Positions 1-5,955 of a stretch of 7,959 nt of DNA are shown here, piece by piece. Within the stretch, counting starts at the first letter, position 1, and the number at the start of each line of letters is the position of its first letter. The stretch covers positions 1 to 7,959 of the forward strand of contig CAZFPO010000127.1 in NCBI GenBank assembly GCA_964521105.1, written 5' to 3'. Source of the stretch: JAQUGA01 sp964521105. GTDB lineage: Bacteria > Bacteroidota > Bacteroidia > Bacteroidales > WCHB1-69. The notes beneath the pieces are model-generated. The model was not told the origin of the DNA. It saw nothing but the letters and a program-made list of their open reading frames with translations, and searched no databases. The position numbers and the translations under genes are program-made.

Positions 1-129
1 GGTGGTCCTCGAATATCACATGAATTAGCCAAAGAATTGGGCTATGATGCCGGATTTAGTATGAACTCTTATGCTGATGATGTAGCATCTTTTATTGCGC
101 AGGAATTAAGCAGAAGAATTAACGGATAA
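1..129 (+). CDS. kamE: Lysine 5,6-aminomutase beta subunit, C-terminal end (partial)
   Basis: Only the last 42 codons and the TAA stop are present; the gene enters from the left edge. The peptide begins GGPRISHELAKELGYDAGF and ends AQELSRRING. This matches my memory of the tail of the cobalamin-binding Rossmann domain of KamE, where a GGPR-type turn precedes a helix and a 'GxDAGFG' segment. KamD/KamE moves the terminal amino group of beta-lysine to give 3,5-diaminohexanoate, using B12 and PLP, in the cytoplasm. The two following genes (CoA-transferase subunit, thiolase) are the expected late steps of lysine fermentation, which supports the call. Ornithine 4,5-aminomutase OraE, or another B12-dependent mutase, is the main alternative. 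The upstream part cannot be judged. Confidence 0.7.
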   Translation, partial: GGPRISHELAKELGYDAGFSMNSYADDVASFIAQELSRRING

Positions 130-141
130 AAAACATAAACA

Positions 142-801
142 ATGGATAAAAATCAAATTCGCGAAATAATCGCAAAACGTGTTGCATTGGAATTAAAAGA
201 TGGTGATGTTGTTAATTTAGGGATTGGCTTACCCACTTGTGTTCCAAACTATATACCTAAACACATTCAAGTAACTTTGCAATCCGAGAACGGTTTGCTT
301 GGAATGGGACCTTCTCCTGAAGAAGGCAAACAAGATGAAAACCTCACAAATGCTGGCGGTGGATACATTACAGCTCTAAAAGGAGCAGCTTCGTTCGATA
401 GTGCTACGTCTTTTTTAATCATTCGTGGTGGTCATGTTGATGTAACCGTTTTAGGAGCAATGCAAGTAGACGAAGAAGGAAATCTTGCCAACTGGATGAT
501 TCCTGGCAAAAAAACACCTGGTATGGGTGGAGCAATGGATTTAATTGTTGGTGCAAAACGAGTTATCCTCGCTATGGAACATACGGCAAATGGAAAAGCG
601 AAAATTTTAAAAAAATGTACTTTGCCTTTAACTGCAGCCGGACAAGTAAACTTAATTGTTACCGAAATGGGTGTTATGGAAATTACACCCGAAGGCATCG
701 TGCTGAAGGAACTTCATCCTGAATTCAGCGTGGAAGATATTAAAGCCAACACCGAAGCTGATCTAATTATCCCGAGTCAAATTCCTGCCATGAAAATGTA
801 A
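142..801 (+). CDS. atoA: 3-oxoacid / acetoacetate CoA-transferase, B subunit
   Basis: This 219-residue protein has the usual length for the B (beta) subunit of family I CoA-transferases (AtoA/ScoB). Near the N-terminus it has the NLGIGLPT segment (residues 25-32), then SENGLLG (48-54), in which Glu49 is the expected catalytic glutamate that forms the enzyme-CoA thioester. A glycine-rich GKKTPGMGGAMDL stretch lies further on. The likely reaction transfers CoA from butyryl- or acetyl-CoA to acetoacetate, feeding the thiolase downstream. It starts 12 bases after the KamE-like stop, so it is probably co-transcribed with it. The active enzyme needs an A subunit (AtoD/ScoA), which is not beside it here and must be encoded elsewhere. 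The substrate is inferred from context; the family assignment is firm. Confidence 0.93.
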   Translation: MDKNQIREIIAKRVALELKDGDVVNLGIGLPTCVPNYIPKHIQVTLQSENGLLGMGPSPEEGKQDENLTNAGGGYITALKGAASFDSATSFLIIRGGHVDVTVLGAMQVDEEGNLANWMIPGKKTPGMGGAMDLIVGAKRVILAMEHTANGKAKILKKCTLPLTAAGQVNLIVTEMGVMEITPEGIVLKELHPEFSVEDIKANTEADLIIPSQIPAMKM

Positions 802-851
802 AATGAATTTGATTTTTATTAAAATGCTTAAAATCTTAAAACATTATAATC

Positions 852-2057
852 ATGAGTAAAATTTTTATCGTTGCTGCAAAACGGACAGCAATTGGAAAAT
901 TTGGAGGTTCACTCTCAAGTTTCAGTGCGGCTGAACTTGGAAGCATAGTTATCAAAAACATTTTGGAAGAAACAAAAGTTGATCCTTCAAAAATCAATGA
1001 AGTGGTTGTTGGAAACATTCTTTCGGCTGGTCAAAAACAAGGTATTGCCCGTCAGGCATCCATAAAAGGAGGTATTCCGCAAGAGGTTCCAGCATATGGG
1101 ATTAACATGATTTGTGGAAGTGGGATGAAATCCATTTTAAACGCGTATGTTAACATTAAAGCTGGCGAAGCCGATTTAGTCCTTGCAGGTGGAACCGAAT
1201 CGATGTCGGGAGCTATTTTTGCTCTTCCCGCCACCATTCGTAATGGCGTTAAAATGGGCGATTTAAAAATGGTTGACACCATGATTTTAGATGGTTTAAC
1301 CGATGCTTTTTCGGATTTACACATGGGAATTACCGCCGAAAACATCGCCGAAAAATATGGAATTACACGTCAGGAACAAGATGCTTTTTCATATAAATCG
1401 CAACAAAATGCGGCTAAAGCCATCGACAGTGGAAAATTTAAAGATGAAATCGTTCCGGTTCAAATCGTAACAAAAAAAGAAACCATCATTTTCGACACCG
1501 ATGAATTTGTAAACCGTTCTTCAACTCCCGAAAAACTCGCAGCTCTTCGTCCTGCATTCAAAAAAGATGGTACGGTAACCGCTGGAAATGCTTCAGGCAT
1601 CAACGACGGTGCTTCATTTACCCTCATTGCATCCGAAGAAGCCGTTGAAAAATATGGACTTACACCTTTGGTTGAAATTGTTGCAGTTGGTCAAGGTGGA
1701 GTTGATCCTTCGATTATGGGTATGGGACCAGTTCCTGCAATTGGCAATGCACTTAGCAAAGCTAATATGAAATTAGCCGACATGGATATTCTGGAACTTA
1801 ATGAAGCATTCGCGGCTCAATCGCTTGGAGTTATTACTCAACTTTGTACCAACCATAATGTTACAAGAGAATGGATTGATAAAGTTTGTAATATTAATGG
1901 TGGTGCAATCGCACTTGGTCACCCTATTGGAGCATCTGGAAACCGAATTACAGTTAGCTTAATCCACGAAATGAAACGCTCTAGTAAAAAATTCGGATTG
2001 GCTTCGTTATGTATTGGCGGCGGCATGGGAACTGCCATCATTTTAAAAAACGTTTAA
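852..2057 (+). CDS. Acetyl-CoA C-acetyltransferase (thiolase)
   Basis: A full-length 401-residue thiolase. Catalytic residues are visible: nucleophilic Cys88 in NMICGSGMKS, Asn317-Glu318 in ELNEAFAAQ, His357 in GGAIALGHPIGASG, and the second active-site cysteine Cys387 in SLCIGGGMG. It should catalyse reversible cleavage of acetoacetyl-CoA with CoA into two acetyl-CoA in the cytoplasm. Placed after a CoA-transferase subunit and a KamE-like gene, a degradative role in lysine fermentation is the simplest reading. A biosynthetic role (condensation towards butyrate) uses the same family and cannot be excluded. It begins 50 bases after atoA with no convincing promoter between, so it is probably the last gene of that operon. 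A hairpin follows the stop by 16 bases. Confidence 0.95.
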   Translation: MSKIFIVAAKRTAIGKFGGSLSSFSAAELGSIVIKNILEETKVDPSKINEVVVGNILSAGQKQGIARQASIKGGIPQEVPAYGINMICGSGMKSILNAYVNIKAGEADLVLAGGTESMSGAIFALPATIRNGVKMGDLKMVDTMILDGLTDAFSDLHMGITAENIAEKYGITRQEQDAFSYKSQQNAAKAIDSGKFKDEIVPVQIVTKKETIIFDTDEFVNRSSTPEKLAALRPAFKKDGTVTAGNASGINDGASFTLIASEEAVEKYGLTPLVEIVAVGQGGVDPSIMGMGPVPAIGNALSKANMKLADMDILELNEAFAAQSLGVITQLCTNHNVTREWIDKVCNINGGAIALGHPIGASGNRITVSLIHEMKRSSKKFGLASLCIGGGMGTAIILKNV

Positions 2058-2073
2058 AATTATTACACCTCTC

Positions 2074-2109
2074 TTACACCTCGCGAGTTTAACAACTTGC
2101 GAGGTGTAA
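2074..2109 (+). terminator. Hairpin closing the kamE-atoA-thiolase operon
   Basis: Two 16-base arms (2074-2089 and 2094-2109) pair fully apart from one G-U wobble, around the four-base loop TAAC. The stem is GC-rich at its centre (CACCTCGC with GCGAGGTG). It starts 16 bases after the thiolase stop. It lacks a strong T-run on the right, so it may act as a weak intrinsic terminator or as a 3'-end stabiliser. The left arm's TTACACCTC also occurs once just upstream (2063-2071), which allows a competing fold. Confidence 0.75.
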
Positions 2110-2206
2110 ATTATACAACAAGAGGTAACCAAATGAAATACAGCTCTGTACCTATCATTTATCCTACAAGTTCCAAGATAAATCATTAAAAATGGGACAG
2201 ACATCC

Positions 2207-2239
2207 GGTTAATAAAACGAAAATTATTGTAAATTTGAA
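2207..2239 (+). promoter_or_regulatory. Promoter-like repeat, copy A
   Basis: This 33-base stretch, beginning GGTTAATAAAACGAAAATTA, recurs exactly at 3844-3876, with weaker similarity continuing about 15 bases upstream (about 10 of 15 match). It contains TAAATTTG (2230-2237), a full match to the Bacteroidota -7 consensus TAnnTTTG. No clear TTTG/TTG -33 element sits 19-21 bases upstream. Transcription would start near 2244. The first thing downstream is a hairpin with a T-run, not a start codon. The lipoprotein-like pseudogene begins about 200 bases later. Confidence 0.6.
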
Positions 2240-2263
2240 ATTTGTAGAGTAGCAATGTAAATC

Positions 2264-2304
2264 AACCCCAAGTAAATACTAAGTAATACTTGGGTTATGT
2301 TTTT
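2264..2304 (+). terminator. Hairpin plus T-run, possible terminator or attenuator
   Basis: AACCCCAAGTA (2264-2274) pairs with TACTTGGGTT (2287-2296), with one bulged C and a 12-base loop. It is followed shortly by a T-rich tract (2300-2304). This looks like an intrinsic terminator. It lies only about 20-60 bases downstream of the predicted start from promoter copy A, so a transcript from that promoter would be about 60 nucleotides unless polymerase reads through. Confidence 0.55.
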
Positions 2305-2435
2305 AAATCCATTTCAAAAACTAACACTATAAAAGGGGATATGAATAAATAAAAATAGAATTTAATAATTCAATTGGACAAATTGATATTCAAATGGTTA
2401 TAATTATGAAAAATGTTCTAAAGATATTAGCACGT

Positions 2436-3059
2436 ATGGATATTAGAAAAATTATTATCGCGGTAATGATTATTTTTTATTCATGCGATACAAAAATGAG
2501 TTAGATTGAATTGCAGGATTTGATCGAAACGACACACCAAATTGTATTCTATAAAGATAATATAATTAGAGTAAAAAAACCAAAAAGCGACGGAGAATGT
2601 TGCAGTAAAGTGCAACTATTAAACAAACAATTTGAAGTGATTAATGAAGTAGATTGCTTAGAACCCTATCCGTCAATTTTAATTGAAAATGACAGTATTA
2701 TAATTTGTTATTCTATTTTTAAGTCAGATGAACATGCATTTAATGGGGAGTACGAATATAACAAAGATAAATTTAAAATGCTTGGAAATTATAAGTTATC
2801 CTATAAACTTCAGTATATTTTTGCAACAACATTGGGAGTGGATATTTTTGTAGATAGTATTGAACGAAACGGGCAAAATGTCACATTTTTAAAAGATCGT
2901 AAAATTATTGCCGTAAGAAGTGTTCAAGATTTATTTTATACGAATAATTATTTTTATTCTTTTAATATTCAAGACAGCATAAGAGAAACAATTAATTTCA
3001 AGCCAATAAATGATGATTTATTTGTAAGATTTTTTGAACAACTTAATACTCCTAATTGA
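2436..3059 (+). pseudogene. Lipoprotein-type hypothetical gene interrupted by in-frame TAG
   Basis: The frame from ATG 2436 encodes MDIRKIIIAVMIIFYSCDTKMS. This is a short lipoprotein signal: a charged N-terminus, a hydrophobic core, then Cys17 as the acceptor after FYS. A TAG stop (2502-2504) follows, and the same frame continues immediately as IELQDLIETTHQIVFYKD and stays open for about 180 more codons to TGA at 3057-3059. A single CAG-to-TAG change would explain the break. The body has alternating beta-type segments, a Cys-Cys pair (GECCSKV) and many aromatic and acidic residues; I recognise no family. Without the stop it would be an outer-membrane or periplasmic lipoprotein of about 207 residues. 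A TTG at 2511 could restart translation, but the product would lack an export signal. ATGs at 2394 and 2406 are alternative upstream starts. Confidence 0.75.
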
Positions 3060-3091
3060 CAAACATTTTCAACCCTTGTTAGGTAAATGAC

Positions 3092-3208
3092 ATATAAGAA
3101 ATGAGAAAAACTGTACAAAAAGGTTATGGACATGATAGGAACAATCCCAGTGGTGATAATGCAAAAAAGCAAGGAGATATTTATTTAAATAATAAACCAA
3201 AAAGATGA
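3092..3208 (+). pseudogene. Start-less 38-codon frame, possible toxin C-terminal remnant
   Basis: Between stops at 3089-3091 and 3206-3208 lies an open frame reading HIRNEKTVQK, then GYGHDRNNPSGDNAKKQ, then GDIYLNNKPKR. It has no ATG, GTG or TTG at a sensible place near its start. An ATG at 3102 lies one frame off: one added A in the AAAA run at 3107-3110 would give MRKTVQKGYGHDR in this frame. Its composition (His, Asn, Gly, basic tail) recalls the extreme C-termini of polymorphic toxins such as Rhs tips, from memory only. Its TGA overlaps the ATG of the next gene as ATGA, the arrangement expected for translational coupling of toxin and immunity genes. It may also be a small unrecognised gene or chance. 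Confidence 0.4.
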
Positions 3209-3786
3209 TCAATTTTATTATAAAGTGTGTGTATGTGGTTTTAATTATTATTTTTTGCGAATCATGCAGATGTAAATATGATTTTAATAATCGTAATTAT
3301 TGGACGACAGATACTATTTGTAATAATCAAAAAAAAATATACTTTAAAGAATATAATAAACTAAGTAAAGAAATGTTTTTTGATAAACTATCTGACATTA
3401 AGAGTATCGTTATCCTTGATACATTAGGTTTTGATTCATTAGAAATTTCAACTTATAATAACGGAATGATTCATTCAAAAATACCATATAAAAAAGGTGT
3501 AAAATATGGAATTGTCGAGTACTATTATGCAAATGGACAATTGCATTTTAGAGACAAATATATTGAAGGAAAAATAATTGATGGATTCAGTTATTCATTA
3601 CATATAAATGGGGAAATTTCGCATTTTGGTAAAATGAAAGATGGATATCAATATGGAGTTTGGATATTAAATGATATTATGGGAGAACCAAATGCAAAAA
3701 TTAAATATAAAAAACATGGTGTACCTTATAAATGGTATAAATGGGATGATGCAAAATGTAAATGGTATAAAACAAAACCCTTTTGA
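3205..3786 (+). CDS. MORN-2-repeat putative lipoprotein, YwqK-like (possible immunity protein)
   Basis: 193 residues. The N-terminus is a hydrophobic export signal ending IIIFCESC, with Cys21 a possible lipidation site, so the protein probably sits in the periplasm or on the outer membrane. The middle carries three MORN-2-like repeats about 24 residues apart (roughly 84-105, 107-128, 132-152), each following the pattern 'aromatic-x-NG ... K-x-G-x-x-x-G', for example YYANGQLHF and GKMKDGYQYGVW. Such repeats occur in YwqK, the immunity protein paired with the YwqJ toxin in Bacillus, and in many uncharacterised Bacteroidota proteins. The tail repeats KWYK, encoded by a 13-base direct repeat (3729-3741, 3759-3771). 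The ATGA overlap with the preceding 38-codon frame decides the start and suggests coupling. Codons are strongly AT-ended compared with the thiolase. Repeat family is likely; immunity role is inferred. Confidence 0.75.
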   Translation: MINFIIKCVYVVLIIIFCESCRCKYDFNNRNYWTTDTICNNQKKIYFKEYNKLSKEMFFDKLSDIKSIVILDTLGFDSLEISTYNNGMIHSKIPYKKGVKYGIVEYYYANGQLHFRDKYIEGKIIDGFSYSLHINGEISHFGKMKDGYQYGVWILNDIMGEPNAKIKYKKHGVPYKWYKWDDAKCKWYKTKPF

Positions 3787-3843
3787 AAGAATACATCACG
3801 TTGAATTACTGAAACTAACCTTAAAAAAAAGGTGCGGATATCT

Positions 3844-3876
3844 GGTTAATAAAACGAAAATTATTGTAAATTTGAA
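3844..3876 (+). promoter_or_regulatory. Promoter-like repeat, copy B, upstream of exported hypothetical gene
   Basis: Exact second copy of the 33-base element at 2207-2239, including the TAAATTTG -7 box (3867-3874). Transcription would begin near 3881, giving a leader of about 30 bases before the ATG at 3912, which is a normal layout for this phylum. Here the element therefore has a gene to serve, unlike copy A. Confidence 0.65.
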
Positions 3877-3911
3877 GTTGTAAATATGTTCAAAAATACA
3901 ATAGATAAAAA

Positions 3912-4427
3912 ATGAAAAAAATTGTTTTATTATTAATAATTATTACTTCGACCCTTTTAAGTTTAAAAGGACAACAAACAATTTTTGTCAGGTCTGATTC
4001 CGTTCCCATTTATGAAATAGTACATGATGATTTAAAAAATGTACTAGATAGCTTTATTACAAATGAAAAAAAACAGAAATATTTTAATGATAGTATTGTT
4101 TTTAGAATAGGAACATTAGATATTTATGGAAATTCAATTGAAATCTCTCAGCCGATAGGAAACTCATTTTATGTGAAAGATAATTTTGAAACTTTTGGTT
4201 TATTATTTTATAATGGCTTTTTATTTCACATTGAGGGAAGATCAATAATTAGCGAAAAAATATTAAAAAAAACAAGAAGTAAACAAAAAACAATGATGGT
4301 TGATTTAAATTTTAATATAGACTATGATGAGATTTTTTTTGGAGAGTATTATAGAGTAACAACATGGATATATTGTTTAGTTGATAATAAATTGTTAAAG
4401 GTTTATAATTCTAACGACTATGAATAA
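3912..4427 (+). CDS. Exported hypothetical protein, 171 aa
   Basis: I do not recognise this family. The protein begins with a clean type I signal peptide: MKK, a hydrophobic core (IVLLLIIITSTLLSL), then a likely cut after KG before QQTIFV, near residue 20. No lipobox cysteine is present. The mature part is about 150 residues, mixed alpha/beta by eye, with an acidic-aromatic character (IDYDEIFFGEYYRV) and a basic stretch KKTRSKQKT near residue 120. It has its own promoter (copy B) and is a monocistronic unit in the accessory patch. Codon choice is very AT-rich, like the two genes before it. An immunity-protein role is possible from context alone; no residue shows it. Confidence 0.75.
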   Translation: MKKIVLLLIIITSTLLSLKGQQTIFVRSDSVPIYEIVHDDLKNVLDSFITNEKKQKYFNDSIVFRIGTLDIYGNSIEISQPIGNSFYVKDNFETFGLLFYNGFLFHIEGRSIISEKILKKTRSKQKTMMVDLNFNIDYDEIFFGEYYRVTTWIYCLVDNKLLKVYNSNDYE

Positions 4428-4458
4428 TAATAAAACAAACTAATATCACCATTTATGT

Positions 4459-4477
4459 TTTGCAGTGGAATTGCAAA
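4459..4477. terminator. Small hairpin between converging genes
   Basis: TTTGCA (4459-4464) and TGCAAA (4472-4477) form a six-base stem around a seven-base loop, 31 bases after the exported gene's stop and 52 bases before the 3' end of the converging thioesterase gene. The stem is short and AT-rich with no T-run, so a terminator role is only a guess. Confidence 0.25.
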
Positions 4478-4528
4478 TGTTAAATTATACCAGTTAATTG
4501 GTTGTTGGGAAGTCGAAAAACGAGCATA

Positions 4529-5002
4529 CTATAATTTAAACTTTTCTTTTCCAGGAAAATAAAAGCGTTTGCGCGCTACATCCTCCGGAAAAACAAAATA
4601 TTCAATCAAAGCATTTGCACGTTCAACCCCTTCTTTGTCCAAAATTTTTGCTTCCACTTCGGCAATATTTTCCGTAAAACGAATTAATTTTGCGGTAATG
4701 GTAATTTTTCCATTATTGATAAACACCGATTTCAAATAATTGACATGCAGCGATTTGGTAACTCCCGAAGACCCAATTTTAACGGGTATTATCCAACTTC
4801 CAATTTCATCCATTAATGTGGCTTGAATGCCACCATGCAAATGATTGTGATATCCTTCGAAATCACTCTTTGGAATCCATTCTGCTTGAACTCCTTCTTC
4901 GGTTTCGAAAAACTCGAGTTGTAAGCCATTTTTATTATCTGGTGAACACCCGAAACAATTGTATCCGGGTATTTCGGCATATGCGTTATAAATTTTTCTC
5001 AT
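4529..5002 (-). CDS. PaaI-like hotdog-fold thioesterase
   Basis: 157 residues, typical for a single hotdog domain. The hallmark helix region reads HNHLHGGIQATLMDEIGSW (residues 52-70): HGG at 56-58 and Asp65-Glu66 match the substrate-binding and catalytic part of PaaI-type acyl-CoA thioesterases. The N-terminus has a Cys-x-x-Cys pair (Cys16, Cys19 in YNCFGCSPDN), common in one PaaI subgroup and followed by the usual NGL turn. Expected activity is hydrolysis of a cytoplasmic acyl-CoA; the substrate cannot be told from sequence. It lies eight bases downstream of the MBL-fold hydrolase gene and almost certainly shares its transcript. Confidence 0.85.
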   Translation of the reverse strand: MRKIYNAYAEIPGYNCFGCSPDNKNGLQLEFFETEEGVQAEWIPKSDFEGYHNHLHGGIQATLMDEIGSWIIPVKIGSSGVTKSLHVNYLKSVFINNGKITITAKLIRFTENIAEVEAKILDKEGVERANALIEYFVFPEDVARKRFYFPGKEKFKL

Positions 5003-5010
5003 TCCAAATT

Positions 5011-5850
5011 TTATTTATCGTTCCAACAAAATGTTTCACTTGCAATTATTCCTTTTGGTGTTTTTTCAAGCCGAGAGCATTCATTAAAATAATCGTGTCC
5101 ATACATCAAAATATAATTTCCGTTGTAAGCTTCTTCTAAAAACAGCTCCTTATCTCGAAGGGTTTCCATGGGATGTATATCCTGGCTAGCAATATAAACC
5201 AACGATACATGTGCTTTTGTAGGAATAAAATCGGCGGTATAAGCCAATTTCCCTTTTTCGATATCCACAATAATTGCGATATGACCCAAGGAATGACCAT
5301 TCGAGAATTTTAAGAAAATTTCATCATTGAATTTTCCCTCATTTTCAATTAAGTTTAGCCGACCTGAATTATAAAGTGGCATAAGATCTTCTTGAAAGAA
5401 AGCCTTTGTTTCGCGAATATTTGGATGTTGACTCGATTCCCAATTGGCTTTTGAGCAATGATAGCGTGCATTTGGGAAGCGTTCGCATAGCCTATTATTT
5501 TCGTCATAATAGGTAGCACCGCCCACGTGATCCCAATGAAGATGAGAAAAAATAATATCGGTAACATCTTCTGGATTTATTCCCTCATTCTTCAATCGTT
5601 TTAAAAAAAATTCCCTTTCGCTTGGCTGCGAATACGTATAATATTTTTCGCTTTGCTTATCCCCCATTCCAACATCAAATAAGATAATCCTATCTTCGGA
5701 ACGTATTAATAAACAATTGGATACAACAGGAATCATATTGTTTTCATCGGGCTGAACAAACCTTGTCCATATCGATTTTGGAACCACACCAAAACATGTT
5801 CCTCCATCAATTTTCCAATATTCTGCAACTATCGAAGTAACTTTTGCCAT
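5011..5850 (-). CDS. MBL-fold metallo-hydrolase, lactonase-like
   Basis: 279 residues with the full metallo-beta-lactamase-fold metal set: HLHWDH (His103, His105, Asp107, His108), His190 in NGHSLGHIAI, Asp207 in YTADF, and His252 in MYGHD. This order and the length match the branch containing N-acyl-homoserine-lactone lactonases (AiiA/AttM) and related esterases. No signal peptide is seen, so it is cytoplasmic. Function could be hydrolysis of a lactone, thioester or ester; quorum quenching should not be assumed. It is first in a two-gene operon with a PaaI-like thioesterase, which suggests the pair handles related acyl compounds. A TAGGTTTG box just upstream would give a very short leader. 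Confidence 0.88.
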   Translation of the reverse strand: MAKVTSIVAEYWKIDGGTCFGVVPKSIWTRFVQPDENNMIPVVSNCLLIRSEDRIILFDVGMGDKQSEKYYTYSQPSEREFFLKRLKNEGINPEDVTDIIFSHLHWDHVGGATYYDENNRLCERFPNARYHCSKANWESSQHPNIRETKAFFQEDLMPLYNSGRLNLIENEGKFNDEIFLKFSNGHSLGHIAIIVDIEKGKLAYTADFIPTKAHVSLVYIASQDIHPMETLRDKELFLEEAYNGNYILMYGHDYFNECSRLEKTPKGIIASETFCWNDK

Positions 5851-5862
5851 ATATTTTTTTTA

Positions 5863-5870
5863 CAAACCTA
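5863..5870 (-). promoter_or_regulatory. -7 element for MBL/thioesterase operon
   Basis: On the minus strand this reads TAGGTTTG, a full match to the Bacteroidota TAnnTTTG -7 box. It lies 12 bases before the ATG of the MBL gene, so the leader would be only a few bases. No good -33 TTTG was found at the right distance, which lowers confidence. Confidence 0.45.
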
Positions 5871-5887
5871 CTAATTTTTACAACTGC

Positions 5888-5919
5888 TTGCTCTATTGAT
5901 TAGTTTTCATTTACTTTTG
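5888..5919 (+). promoter_or_regulatory. Promoter for mpl
   Basis: TTG at 5888-5890, 21 bases, then TACTTTTG at 5912-5919: a good match to the Bacteroidota -33/-7 promoter (TTTG, 19-21 bases, TAnnTTTG). The start point would be near 5926, about 30 bases before the mpl ATG. It sits back to back with the minus-strand box of the MBL operon in a 105-bp divergent region. Confidence 0.6.
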
Positions 5920-5955
5920 TAAACAAAATTATTAATTTTACTTTAAACCTAAATT

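Larger units (their letters stand above)
2058..2435. other. Intergenic region, 378 bp, no supported gene
   Basis: No reading frame here looks like a gene on either strand; open stretches are short and have no recognisable motifs. It contains, in order, the operon-closing hairpin (2074-2109), one copy of a repeated promoter-like element (2207-2239), and a second hairpin followed by a T-run (2264-2304). The frame of the next gene stays open a little way upstream of its preferred start, with earlier ATGs at 2394 and 2406. This may be decayed coding sequence. Confidence 0.6.

Noticed and set aside
2043..2255. 70-codon open frame on the minus strand
   Set aside because: It runs through the operon-closing hairpin and the promoter-like repeat, shows no domain or coherent signal, and appears to be a chance frame in intergenic DNA.
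3671..3883. 70-codon plus-strand frame overlapping the end of the MORN gene
   Set aside because: It is a shifted frame over the real gene that continues through promoter copy B; composition is Asn/Lys-rich as expected from AT-rich shadow translation.
2058..4528. Possible insertion sequence or CRISPR array in the accessory patch
   Set aside because: No transposase fragment, terminal inverted repeats with target duplication, or regularly spaced repeats were seen; the only repeat is the two-copy promoter-like element.
4455..4562. 35-codon frame MFCSGIANVKLYQLIGCW... after the exported gene
   Set aside because: Short, no promoter, and its end overlaps the thioesterase gene in antisense. It could be a toxin-tip fragment like 3092-3208, but nothing supports that.
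4816..5139. 107-codon plus-strand frame
   Set aside because: Lies antisense across the thioesterase and MBL genes, both of which have clear family motifs on the other strand.
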